Part shown: piece by piece, positions 16,925 through 24,753 of the stretch
How positions within the stretch are numbered: position 1 is the first letter of the stretch
Layout of the letters: the number at the start of each line of letters is the position of its first letter
Origin: JAEZJZ01 sp050949055
GTDB taxonomy: Bacteria > Bacillota > UBA994 > UBA5500
DNA: 64,000 bases
Assembly: GCA_050949055.1 (NCBI GenBank)
Contig: JBMNFA010000007.1
Span: 62,001-126,000 of the forward strand
Direction: 5' to 3'
Position numbers and translations under genes: made by a program
Notes under the pieces: model-generated
Database searches by the model: none
What the model saw: only the letters and a program-made list of their open reading frames with translations
What the model was told of the DNA's origin: nothing

Positions 16925-17778
16925 TGGTATTGAGTGGCAAGGGAGGTACCGGCAAGACGACAGTGGCAGCAGCGATAACCAGGTTGGCCGCTTGTCCTCT
17001 GGCCGTCGACTGCGATGTGGATGCGGCCAATCTGCACCTTTTGTTGGGCATGCGGGATTTATCCAGTGAAGATTTTTCCGGCTCCAAGGTGGCAGAACTG
17101 GACGATAGCCGGTGTGTGCGCTGCAACCGTTGTGGCAGCGTCTGCCGCTTCGACGCCATTGAGTATGGGATGGTAGATCAGTTGAGCTGTGAGGGATGTG
17201 GCGCCTGTGTCTACGCCTGTCCGTATGACGCCCTGGCGCTGGTAGATCAGACCATCGGGCAGGTGTTTCTCACCAGTACCACATGGGGACATCTCAGCCG
17301 GGCCGAGATGTATCCTGGGGCAGATGGATCCGGAAAGCTGGTCACCCGCGTGCGGGAGCAAGCCGCGGAAATTGCTGACCGCGCGTCAAGTCCGACCATC
17401 TTGGATGGCCCGCCTGGTATCGGCTGCCCTGTGATCGCCACCCTCACCGGTTGTGACGCCGCTCTCTTGGTCCTAGAACCCAGTTACTCCAGTCAACATG
17501 ACTTCTTGCGTTTGCTGCAACTGCTTCACAAATTTGACATCAAGACGTACGCCTGTATCAACCGTCACGACCTAAGTCCCGATAACTGTCGAGAGTTGCA
17601 GCAGGTTTGTGAGCAGAAAGGAGTTCCCATCGTCGGTTTGATTCCCTTCGATCCGCTGGTAATGGAGGCGCACCGGCAGCTGAAGTCAATTCTGGACTTT
17701 GAAGACAGCCCTGCTGCTGAAGCCATCCGCCAGATTTGGGCTAATCTCAGCAAAATGATAGGAGTTGATCAACAGTGA
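16915..17778 (+). CDS. MinD-like ATPase with 4Fe-4S ferredoxin insert (second of a pair)
   Basis: This 287-aa paralogue of the preceding gene starts MQLVVLSGKGGTGKTTVAAA, followed by DCDVDAANLHLLLG. Ferredoxin motifs are CVRCNRCGSVCRF and CEGCGACVYACPY, with DGPPGIGCPV in the switch II region. The two proteins probably form a heterodimer, as the pair is kept together in many anaerobes. It starts inside the preceding gene and ends overlapping the next NifX-type gene by GTGA. The role in cluster assembly on NifX-like partners is inferred from context. Confidence 0.9.
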   Translation: MQLVVLSGKGGTGKTTVAAAITRLAACPLAVDCDVDAANLHLLLGMRDLSSEDFSGSKVAELDDSRCVRCNRCGSVCRFDAIEYGMVDQLSCEGCGACVYACPYDALALVDQTIGQVFLTSTTWGHLSRAEMYPGADGSGKLVTRVREQAAEIADRASSPTILDGPPGIGCPVIATLTGCDAALLVLEPSYSSQHDFLRLLQLLHKFDIKTYACINRHDLSPDNCRELQQVCEQKGVPIVGLIPFDPLVMEAHRQLKSILDFEDSPAAEAIRQIWANLSKMIGVDQQ

Positions 17779-18134
17779 TCGTGGCGCTAGCCTTAGAGAA
17801 AGATGAAAAAATCGCCCAGCATTTCGGACGTTGCCCCACCTTCCGCTTGGTGAGGATTGAGGGGGGGCGTCAAGTGGCCGTGCATGATCTCCCCAGTCCG
17901 CGGCACCAACCCGGATTGTTGCCGCGAGTGCTGAAGGAGTATGGCGTTGATGTGGTGGTTGCCGGGGGTATGGGTGGCTCCGCCCAGGGTCTGTTCCAGC
18001 AGTACGGCATCGAAACAGTGGTTGGGGTTGCAGGAGATGGTCAGTCAATAATCGAACAGTTTGTTAGGGGGCAGCTTCGCTCCACCGGTGAGGTATGTCG
18101 CGAACATAGCTACGAAGATGAATGTGGGAAGTAG
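17775..18134 (+). CDS. NifX/NifB-type iron-molybdenum cluster-binding protein (second copy)
   Basis: The 119-aa protein has MIVALALEKDEKIAQHFGRC at the start (family motif HFGRC), then DVVVAGGMGGSAQGLF. The C-terminal tail contains extra cysteine, histidine and acidic residues (EVCREHSYEDECGK), not seen in the first copy and possibly metal-binding. The start is GTG 17775, overlapping the ATPase stop by 4 nt. With the first copy and the paired ATPases it makes an orange-protein-like module. Confidence 0.88.
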   Translation: MIVALALEKDEKIAQHFGRCPTFRLVRIEGGRQVAVHDLPSPRHQPGLLPRVLKEYGVDVVVAGGMGGSAQGLFQQYGIETVVGVAGDGQSIIEQFVRGQLRSTGEVCREHSYEDECGK

Positions 18135-18161
18135 CCCCGGAGAAATGGAGGTAGATATTAA

Positions 18162-18542
18162 ATGAAACAACCGATCGCCAGCGAATTGGCACCGGCAGCT
18201 GTTGGACCTTATTCTCAGGCTGTAAAGACAGGCAATCTGCTATTTGTCTCTGGCACCCTACCCATCGACCCTAAGACCGGCGAGCTGGCCCCGGGAGGCA
18301 TTGAGGGACAGACCCGCATGGTGTTTGAGAACATGCGCTGTGTTCTGGCTGCAGCCGGAGCTGACTTCTCCAATTTGGTTAAGACTACCGTCTACTTAGC
18401 GGATATCGCAGATTTCGCCGCCATGAATGCCATCTATGCCGAATATGTCCCCAGCCCCTTCCCCGCCCGGGCTGCTTTCCAGGTCTCCGCTCTGCCTAAG
18501 GGAGCAATGGTGGAAATTGAGGCCGTGGTTGAGTTATCATAA
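18162..18542 (+). CDS. ridA: RidA family reactive enamine/imine deaminase
   Basis: This 126-aa protein has the RidA signature PYSQAVKTGNLLFVSG near the N-terminus and the C-terminal block FPARAAFQVSALPKGAMVEIEAV, including the substrate-binding Arg. RidA hydrolyses reactive enamines/imines released by PLP enzymes such as threonine dehydratase. It lies 27 nt behind the second NifX-type gene with its own GGAGGT site, so it probably rides on the same transcript. Why it belongs to this operon is not obvious. Confidence 0.95.
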   Translation: MKQPIASELAPAAVGPYSQAVKTGNLLFVSGTLPIDPKTGELAPGGIEGQTRMVFENMRCVLAAAGADFSNLVKTTVYLADIADFAAMNAIYAEYVPSPFPARAAFQVSALPKGAMVEIEAVVELS

Positions 18543-18625
18543 TATAAGGAGAGGTTGATAGTCTGCACGCGACTGTCGCTCGATCCATATCCGCTGTTCT
18601 TTGAACATGCATGAGGAGGTGACGC

Positions 18626-19012
18626 ATGCCTAGACCGCCGATACACCGCATGGTAGAACGTGAACCGATCTGTACTGTCTTCAAGCCAGCGGGCAGGCCG
18701 ATGGCCGGGATGGAAGAAGTGGTGGTCACGGTTGAAGGAATCGAGGCTATCAGGTTAAAAGACCTGTTGGGACTCGACCAGGAAGAGTGCGCCGAATGCA
18801 TGCATGTTTCCCGAGCCACATTCCAACGCCTGTTGACCGTCGCCCGCGAGGGAGTTGCCCGGGCGATCGTCGAGGGCAGGCCCTTGCGTATCCAAGGTGG
18901 GCACTACCGCTTGCGAGGCGCGTGCCAGGCGCTGCGCGGCCCTGGCCGCAGAAGAGCCCGCTGCCGGCGGCAATGCTATCAGACGCTGGATGGCTCGCGA
19001 GAGTCAGAATAG
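18626..19012 (+). CDS. DUF134 helix-turn-helix protein
   Basis: The 128-aa protein starts MPRPPIHRMVEREPICTVFKPAG and has EEVVVTVEGIEAIRLKDLLG, then a helix-turn-helix (LDQEECAECMHVSRATFQRLL) as in DUF134 proteins. The tail is rich in Arg and Cys. DUF134 genes recur next to NifX/NifB and Mrp-type genes, and it is a candidate regulator of this operon (inference). The AGGAGGTGACGC site precedes the ATG. Confidence 0.88.
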   Translation: MPRPPIHRMVEREPICTVFKPAGRPMAGMEEVVVTVEGIEAIRLKDLLGLDQEECAECMHVSRATFQRLLTVAREGVARAIVEGRPLRIQGGHYRLRGACQALRGPGRRRARCRRQCYQTLDGSRESE

Positions 19013-19031
19013 TTGGCGTGAGTATAAGTTT

Positions 19032-19073
19032 GAGGCCACTTGCTGAGTCTAACCAGCGAGTGGTCTCCTTTTT
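19032..19073 (+). terminator. Rho-independent terminator of the Mrp/NifX operon
   Basis: The arms are GAGGCCACTTGCT (19032-19044) and AGCGAGTGGTCTC (19055-19067), 13 pairs including two G-U, with a 10-nt loop, followed by CTTTTT. It is placed 20 nt after the DUF134 stop. Confidence 0.8.
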
Positions 19074-19243
19074 GGTGCCCAAGCGACCTCAGGGCTGGGG
19101 TCGCCGCAGGGGGAAGCCGATGCAGGAGCGAGGAGAGGGAAACTACCCCTAGATGCCCCGTCTTGGCAGGGGAAATGGATTTGGATGCAGAATTTACCTA
19201 ATAGGGCATGTACGCAGAGCATGCAGTTAAAGGAGGGTTTCTG

Positions 19244-20731
19244 ATGCAAGTAAAGATCACTAACCAATGCGCCATCGGGCTGCCAGTCGACTCCATGATC
19301 ATCGGGTTGTTCCAAGGCAAGGAACAGCTAGATGGCCATGTGGCTGCTGTGGATCAGAAGAGCGGCGGACTGATCAGTCGGGTGCTCGATCAGGGAGACT
19401 TTGAGGGCAAGCTGAATGAAACGCTGACCCTCTATCCGGACGGCCTCAAGGCTAAGAAGCTGGTGCTGGTCGGTCTGGGGAAAGAGCAGCAGTTGGGTTT
19501 GGAGCAGATCCGCCAGGCTGCTGGCAGCGCCTTTAAGGTGGCTGCCAAAGGCAAGGTGAAGGACATAGCCTTTGTCTTGCACGGTCTGAATGTGGAAGGA
19601 TTGTGCCCCATGCGTGTCACCGCTGCGGTGGTGGAGGGCAGTCTGATGGCCGACTATCATTATGACCAACTGAAGGCCAAGAAACGGGAACAGACTGTTG
19701 GTGAGTTACTGCTGATCAACTGCGAGCCAGACAAGTTGGCTGCAGTGGAGCAGGGCGTCCGGCGCGGTGTGATTATGGGCGAAGCCACCAATCTGGCTCG
19801 CGACCTGGTCAATGCCCCCGCAAACTATATGACCCCCACCCATATGGCCGCAGCGGCTGCCCAGGTGGCCAAGGAGGCAGGGCTGGAAATTGAAGTGTTA
19901 GAGCGAGCGGACATGGAGCGACTGGGTATGGGTTGTCTGCTGGGAGTAGCCCAGGGCAGTGCACAGCCGCCGAAGATGATCGTCCTGCGCTATCAGGGCA
20001 ATCCAGGCGGGGAGACGCTGGCGCTGGTGGGTAAAGGCCTAACTTTTGACAGCGGCGGCATCTCCATCAAGCCTAGCCAGGGCATGCAGAATATGAAGGA
20101 TGACATGGGGGGCGGCGCGGCGGTAATCGCGGCCATGCGTGCCATTGGCCAGCTAAAGCCGAAGACCAATGTCATCGGTGTGGTGCCCTGCACCGAGAAC
20201 TTGCCATCCGGTACCGCGCTGAAGCCGGGCGACGTGCTGCGGGGGATGAGCGGCAAGACCATAGAGATCATCAGCACCGACGCCGAAGGTCGGCTCATTC
20301 TGGCCGATGCAGTGGCCTATGCGGAGCACCTAGGGGCTACCAAGATCGTCGATGCAGCCACTCTTACCGGTGCCTGTGTGGTCGCCTTGGGCAACGTGTA
20401 CGCCGGCATCGTCGCCAATTGCGACGATCTGGTGGCCGATGTGCAGGCTGCTGCTGACAAGTCAGGCGAGAAGTTCTGGCGTTTGCCCAACCACGACGAG
20501 TACCGCGAGCTGTACAAGAGCGATGTGGCCGACATCAAGAACGGCGGTGCCCGTGGGGGCGGTGCCATCACCGGCGGGCTGATCATCAGCGAGTTCATCA
20601 AAGACGCAGCCTGGGCGCATCTGGATATCGCCGCCATGGTGATCACCGAGCACGCCAAAGGCTACCAGGTCAAGGGTGCCACCGGTTTCGCCGCTCGCAC
20701 CATGGCCGAATTGGGCTGCCTGGAGAAATGA
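19244..20731 (+). CDS. pepA: Leucyl aminopeptidase (M17)
   Basis: This cytosolic metallo-aminopeptidase has 495 aa. The M17 catalytic domain shows VGKGLTFDSGGISIKP, the DDMGGGAAV stretch and the signature STDAEGRLILADAV, all with metal-binding Lys, Asp and Glu in place. The N-terminal macro-like domain covers about 170 residues. I use ATG 19244 because AAAGGAGGG is 6 nt upstream; the frame is open to an upstream ATG at 19208 without such a site. The stop TGA is also the start of a degenerate copy of the dispersed palindrome. Confidence 0.96.
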   Translation: MQVKITNQCAIGLPVDSMIIGLFQGKEQLDGHVAAVDQKSGGLISRVLDQGDFEGKLNETLTLYPDGLKAKKLVLVGLGKEQQLGLEQIRQAAGSAFKVAAKGKVKDIAFVLHGLNVEGLCPMRVTAAVVEGSLMADYHYDQLKAKKREQTVGELLLINCEPDKLAAVEQGVRRGVIMGEATNLARDLVNAPANYMTPTHMAAAAAQVAKEAGLEIEVLERADMERLGMGCLLGVAQGSAQPPKMIVLRYQGNPGGETLALVGKGLTFDSGGISIKPSQGMQNMKDDMGGGAAVIAAMRAIGQLKPKTNVIGVVPCTENLPSGTALKPGDVLRGMSGKTIEIISTDAEGRLILADAVAYAEHLGATKIVDAATLTGACVVALGNVYAGIVANCDDLVADVQAAADKSGEKFWRLPNHDEYRELYKSDVADIKNGGARGGGAITGGLIISEFIKDAAWAHLDIAAMVITEHAKGYQVKGATGFAARTMAELGCLEK

Positions 20732-20757
20732 AGCGAGGGGGCAGTCCCTTCGTGTCA
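20729..20757. repeat. Dispersed palindrome family, copy 2 (degenerate left arm)
   Basis: This 29-nt unit has a left arm TGAAGCGA and a right arm TCGTGTCA around GGGGCAGTCCC. The pepA stop codon TGA (20729-20731) is its first triplet, as in the other stop-linked copies. Confidence 0.7.
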
Positions 20758-20800
20758 CTTGATCTGCTGCATTCTTCGTGGTAATCTGAAAGACACCAAA

Positions 20801-21036
20801 ACTAGGCGATGAACGAAGCCAGTAGTCAGTGCGCTGGGTGCAAAGAGAGTCGGTGGGTGGTGTGAACCGATGTCGGCGTGCGGATGAATTACCTTCGGGA
20901 GCTTTCCTGACGAAGGGAAGTAGTCAGGGACGGAACCTTTCCGTTATCAAGTCTGAGGTGGGTGGGCTACTGGTCCACCAACCAGGGTGGTACCGCGAGC
21001 TAAGAACTCGTCCCTGCATGGGGACGGGTTCTTTTT
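20801..21036 (+). promoter_or_regulatory. T-box leader of tyrS (tRNA-Tyr sensing)
   Basis: The T-box sequence AGGGTGGTACCGCG is at 20984-20997 in the antiterminator region. A strong terminator follows: GAACTCGTCCC and GGGGACGGGTTC around a short loop (about 21003-21031), then TTTTTT. Stem I starts around GGCGATGAACGAAGCCAGTAG. A TAC triplet at 20890-20892 (GAATTACC) on the 3' side of stem I is the likely specifier codon, which fits tyrosine and the downstream gene. Uncharged tRNA-Tyr would favour the antiterminator and allow tyrS expression. Confidence 0.92.
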
Positions 21037-21065
21037 TGACACGAGGGGACTGTCCCCTCCTGTCA
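21037..21065. repeat. Dispersed palindrome family, copy 3, between the T-box terminator and tyrS
   Basis: The unit runs from TGACACGAGGGGAC to GTCCCCTCCTGTCA around a single T. The arms are complementary except for one position. It begins at the end of the terminator's T-run and ends 19 nt before the tyrS ATG, so it lies in the translated transcript's leader. Confidence 0.8.
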
Positions 21066-21084
21066 CCAGAAAGGTGGGAAAAGC

Positions 21085-22329
21085 ATGAACAAAACCCTTT
21101 CCCTCAAGCAGCAGTTGGCAATCCTATCCGGGGGAGCTGTGGAGATTATCCCCAAGGAAGGGCTGGTGGACAAGCTGGCCCGTTCCATCCAGAGCGGTCA
21201 GCCTTTGAAGGTGAAGCTGGGGCTCGATCCCACCGCGCCGGACCTCCATCTGGGGCACACCGTGGTGATCAACAAGCTGAAGCAGTTTCAGGATTTGGGC
21301 CATGTGGTGCAGTTGGTGATCGGCGATTTTACCGGCCGCATCGGCGACCCCACCGGTCGCTCCGAGGCTCGGCAACAGCTGACTGAAGAAGCAGTGCAAG
21401 CAAATGCCCGCACCTATGTGGAGCAATATGGCAAGATCCTGGATATCGAGCGCACGGAACTGCACTTCAATAGCCACTGGCTGGCTCCCTTGCGCTTTGC
21501 CGACGTGGTGCGCCTTGCGGCCACCTACACGTTGGCCAGAATGCTAGAGCGGGAGGACTTCACCCACCGTTGGCAGAACAACCTGCCCATCAGCCTGCAC
21601 GAGTTCTTCTACCCGCTGATGCAGGGCTATGACTCGGTGGCGCTGCAGACCGATATCGAGATCGGCGGTACCGATCAGACTTTCAACTTGTTGGTCGGTC
21701 GCCATCTGCAGCGGGCATATGGCCAGCCTGAGCAGGTGGTGATGACCTTCCCTCTGTTGGAAGGCCTGGACGGAGTACAAAAGATGAGCAAGAGCCTGGG
21801 CAACTACGTCGGCATCAGCGAGCCGGCAGAGGAGATGTACGGCAAGGTGATGTCCATATCCGACCAACTCATGCTCAGGTACTACCAGTTGGTGACCGAT
21901 ATCGCCCCACCAGAGCTGCAACAGTTGCGGCAGGGGCTGGCCGATGGTTCTGTGCACCCCTTGGAGGCCAAGATGCGTCTGGCCGGGCAACTGGTGGCCC
22001 GCTACCACGGGGAGGAAGCAGCGCTTTTGGCCGCAGAGCATTTCCGCACCGTCTTTCAGCAGCGGGAACTGCCGGAAGACATGCCAACTGTTGTCTGGAA
22101 GGCAGGGTCACAGGTAGCTATTATCGATTTGCTGTCCCTAACCAACTTGGTCGGCAGCAAGAGCGAAGCCCGGCGGATGGTGGAGCAGGGTGCCGTTAGG
22201 GTGGATCAGCACAAAGTACAAGATGTGCATCAGTCCATTAATGTCAAGAATGGGACTGTGGTCCAGGTGGGGCGACGGAAGTTCGCCAAGCTGGCTTTGA
22301 GCGACTGTGATAGTATTGATCTGGGGTAA
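21085..22329 (+). CDS. tyrS: Tyrosyl-tRNA synthetase
   Basis: This 414-aa class I synthetase has HLGHT (HIGH motif) in PTAPDLHLGHTVVINK, a tyrosine-binding GGTDQTFNLL, and KMSKS in VQKMSKSLGN. The C-terminal S4-type RNA-binding domain covers about the last 65 residues (KSEARRMVEQGAVRVD). The length and domain order are those of the bacterial TyrS subgroup with a short C-terminal domain. AAAGGTGGG precedes the ATG by 6 nt. It is controlled by the tRNA-Tyr T-box immediately upstream. Confidence 0.97.
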   Translation: MNKTLSLKQQLAILSGGAVEIIPKEGLVDKLARSIQSGQPLKVKLGLDPTAPDLHLGHTVVINKLKQFQDLGHVVQLVIGDFTGRIGDPTGRSEARQQLTEEAVQANARTYVEQYGKILDIERTELHFNSHWLAPLRFADVVRLAATYTLARMLEREDFTHRWQNNLPISLHEFFYPLMQGYDSVALQTDIEIGGTDQTFNLLVGRHLQRAYGQPEQVVMTFPLLEGLDGVQKMSKSLGNYVGISEPAEEMYGKVMSISDQLMLRYYQLVTDIAPPELQQLRQGLADGSVHPLEAKMRLAGQLVARYHGEEAALLAAEHFRTVFQQRELPEDMPTVVWKAGSQVAIIDLLSLTNLVGSKSEARRMVEQGAVRVDQHKVQDVHQSINVKNGTVVQVGRRKFAKLALSDCDSIDLG

Positions 22330-22607
22330 CAATTGCTTTGGCCCGGCAGTACAGCGAACATGGACGGCATGCGTTGTCTGAAAATTGCTTTGCAGCTTGT
22401 GGTCAGCCCAGCGATCCCCGGTGTTTGCTGGTCATCCTGTCTTGATTTGGCCGCTCGTCTGACCTGGCCATTGTCATTTCAGGCACAGCGAGCATGGCTG
22501 CTCAGGTGACAAGGGAAGAGTCCAGGCAGCGGGTGCAGTCCTGCATCGGAGTCAGTTCAGGACCGAAGTGACCTGGATTGATATTCAGTAGAATGGAGGA
22601 TAGTCAA

Positions 22608-23123
22608 ATGAGCAAGATTGATTTGGTAATCGGTGAAGTGCCCACCTCCGCAGGCACCTTTGGTGCGCTGGTATCACCCCAGGGCTTGGCCAGACTGACC
22701 TTTCCCGGCGAGCCCCTAGAAGTATGCGAGCAGTTTGCTCGTCGCTGGTGGCCGCAGGGACAGATCGTCCCTGACGACGGTCGCCTGCAGCCGATTGTAG
22801 AGCAGTTGCAGGCCTACTTCCAAGGTAAATTGCGCACATTCAGCTTACCTCTGCACATGCAGGGTACCCCCTTTCAGCAGCAGGTATGGGCCGCCTTGCA
22901 GCAAGTTCCCTTCGGCCAGACCCGCTCTTATGCGGACCTCGCCGCAAGCATCGGAAACCCAAGAGCAGTGAGGGCAGTGGGCAGGGCCAATGGTGCCAAC
23001 CCGGTGCCAGTTATTGTTCCCTGCCACCGCATCATCGGCAAGAGTGGCAAGCTGGTAGGCTATGCTGGCGGCCTGGAAATCAAACAGATGTTGCTCGAGT
23101 TAGAAGGGATAACGCTGGCGTAA
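22608..23123 (+). CDS. ogt: Methylated-DNA-protein-cysteine methyltransferase
   Basis: This 171-aa suicide repair protein removes O6-methylguanine. The active-site motif VIVPCHRIIG is at about residues 135-145, with the upstream FQQQVWAALQQVPFGQTRSYADLA helix-turn-helix region and the Asn hinge AVGRANGANP. ATG 22608 is preceded by GGAGG at 8 nt. An in-frame upstream extension to 22578 lacks a site. The 278 bp before it (22330-22607) hold no gene or structure I can name. A perfect 58-nt palindrome follows the stop. Confidence 0.95.
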   Translation: MSKIDLVIGEVPTSAGTFGALVSPQGLARLTFPGEPLEVCEQFARRWWPQGQIVPDDGRLQPIVEQLQAYFQGKLRTFSLPLHMQGTPFQQQVWAALQQVPFGQTRSYADLAASIGNPRAVRAVGRANGANPVPVIVPCHRIIGKSGKLVGYAGGLEIKQMLLELEGITLA

Positions 23124-23131
23124 AACGGACT

Positions 23132-23189
23132 GGACATGGGGACGGTTCTGCTGTCCGGCCCGCCGGACAGCAGAACCGTCCCCATGTCC
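23132..23189. repeat. Perfect 58-nt palindrome
   Basis: Two 28-nt arms (23132-23159 and 23162-23189) are exact reverse complements around CC. The left arm starts GGACATGGGGACGGTTC and ends GTCCGGC. It starts 8 nt after the ogt stop. No T-run follows. The GGGGACGGTTCT segment resembles another common interspersed palindrome type of Bacillota and related anaerobes. The absence of any mismatch suggests a recent origin or selection for pairing. Confidence 0.95.
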
Positions 23190-23351
23190 GGATAAGTGTT
23201 TCACGTGCAGAAATTTTGCCAGGGACTTTCCTACTCAAAGTGGTATACTGTAGTATATTGATGCATTTTTAATTGCGTACAACAGGATCCATTTCCAAGG
23301 ACAGTTTGGTTTGATTGCATAATACAGTATCACTTTGGAGGATTGCCTAAG

Positions 23352-24578
23352 ATGAATGATAGCAGGAGAGCATGGCTGTTTTTCGCAGTAAGCACTCTGT
23401 TTAGCATGGCTGCCAGTTCGGTGCATCCAGTTACGCCAACCATCATCCAGCAAAGAGGTTTTGGCGATTATATGTTTGGCGTCGCGTTGGCCGCAATGAT
23501 GACGGCCAATTTTCTCTTTTCTCCCTTCTGGGGCCAGTTGGTCAATTATATCTCCAGTCGCCGGGTGATTCTGATTGGTTGTCTGGGGTATGCTATTGGC
23601 CAAGCCGGGTTTGGCCTGGCCGGCAGCGAGGGAATGATGGTGGCAGCCCGCATGTTCGCTGGCATCTTCACTGGCGGCATTTTTACCGCTACCCTCACCT
23701 ATGTGGTCAACACAGCACCGCCAGAAAAGCGCAGCAATTTCCTTACCGTATCTGCCACCATCCAGACGGTGGCCAGTGCTTTTGGCTATTTCGTAGGTGG
23801 CATGTTGGGCGAGATCGGCGTCAATGTGGCGGTGGTGATGCAGGTTTCTGTTCTGGTGGTCTCTGGGGTGCTGTTCTACCTGGTCTGTTGTGACGACGCA
23901 GTGACTGAGGTCCGCGAGATCAAAGTAGGTCAATTGTTCCGCAAGGCAAATCCTGTGTCCGCTTTCCTCGCCGGCAGCCGCATCATGACTCCGCTGTTGG
24001 TTTCCATCTTCGCCGTGGCCGCTTTAGCTAACCTGGGCAACAGCGGCTTCGACCAAAGCTTTAATTACTATCTGAAGGCTCAACTGGGGCTATCTTCTGG
24101 ATACAACGGCGCTATTAAGGCGCTTATCGGCATCGTCTCGCTGGTCGCGAATAGCTCCATCGCCATGTGGCTGATCAAAAAGACCGATATCCGTCGCTCC
24201 ATTATTCATGTCTACCTGCTCTGCTCCATTGCCATGTTGGGAGTAGTATTGCTGAATGCCACCGTGCCTTTTGTAGCGGCCAACGTGATCTATTTTGGCT
24301 TCTTTGCTGTCAGTGTGCCGCTGACTCAAAGCTTGGCAGCCGATCGTGCGAGAGGGGCAGACAGCAATCTGACCATGGGTTTCTACAATGGGTTGAAGTC
24401 CTTGGGTGGCATCTTCGGAGCTCTAGCGGCTGGATTGCTCTACACAGTCAATCCCAAGTGGCCCTTCGTGCTGGGCCTGGCGGCGTTTCTTACCGCCACT
24501 GTGGTAGTGTGGTACCACTATTCCCTCAGCAAGCAGGAGGATGTCCGGACGGCCAAAGGCAAGTCTGTCACCGCATAA
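23352..24578 (+). CDS. MFS transporter
   Basis: This 408-aa polytopic membrane protein has about 12 hydrophobic segments. MFS features include WGQLVNYISSRRVILIG after TM2 and a second-half LADRARG-like loop (AADRARGADSN). The substrate cannot be told from sequence; DHA-type drug or metabolite efflux is the usual guess. ATG 23352 is about 10 nt after GGAGG; TTG 23343 is too close to it. An extended -10 (TGGTATACT, 23241-23249) lies upstream. A strong terminator follows. Confidence 0.85.
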   Translation: MNDSRRAWLFFAVSTLFSMAASSVHPVTPTIIQQRGFGDYMFGVALAAMMTANFLFSPFWGQLVNYISSRRVILIGCLGYAIGQAGFGLAGSEGMMVAARMFAGIFTGGIFTATLTYVVNTAPPEKRSNFLTVSATIQTVASAFGYFVGGMLGEIGVNVAVVMQVSVLVVSGVLFYLVCCDDAVTEVREIKVGQLFRKANPVSAFLAGSRIMTPLLVSIFAVAALANLGNSGFDQSFNYYLKAQLGLSSGYNGAIKALIGIVSLVANSSIAMWLIKKTDIRRSIIHVYLLCSIAMLGVVLLNATVPFVAANVIYFGFFAVSVPLTQSLAADRARGADSNLTMGFYNGLKSLGGIFGALAAGLLYTVNPKWPFVLGLAAFLTATVVVWYHYSLSKQEDVRTAKGKSVTA

Positions 24579-24598
24579 TCAACCAGTCAGTGAGCGCA

Positions 24599-24638
24599 GG
24601 AACCACCTCAGGGTTAGGCTGAGGTGGTTCCTTTTATT
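24599..24638 (+). terminator. Rho-independent terminator after the MFS gene
   Basis: GGAACCACCTCAG (24599-24611) pairs perfectly with CTGAGGTGGTTCC (24619-24631), with a 7-nt loop, followed by TTTTATT. Confidence 0.92.
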
Positions 24639-24753
24639 CCATAGCCCTGCTATCCGTTACCATGCTGAGTGCGGAGAGGAATCTAAAACCTCGCGGTTCC
24701 AGAGCAGAGTTCGCTAAGCCTCAGGACGGTTTGACCAGATAAGCCTTCCGATT

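Noticed and set aside
15741..18134. Nitrogen-fixation role for the NifX/NifB-type genes
   Set aside because: No nifHDK, nifE, nifN or true nifB radical-SAM gene is present. The context fits an orange-protein-like module instead.
22330..22607. Possible riboswitch or structured RNA upstream of ogt
   Set aside because: Several short pairings can be drawn, but no conserved core of any RNA class I know is present, and there is no terminator near the gene start.
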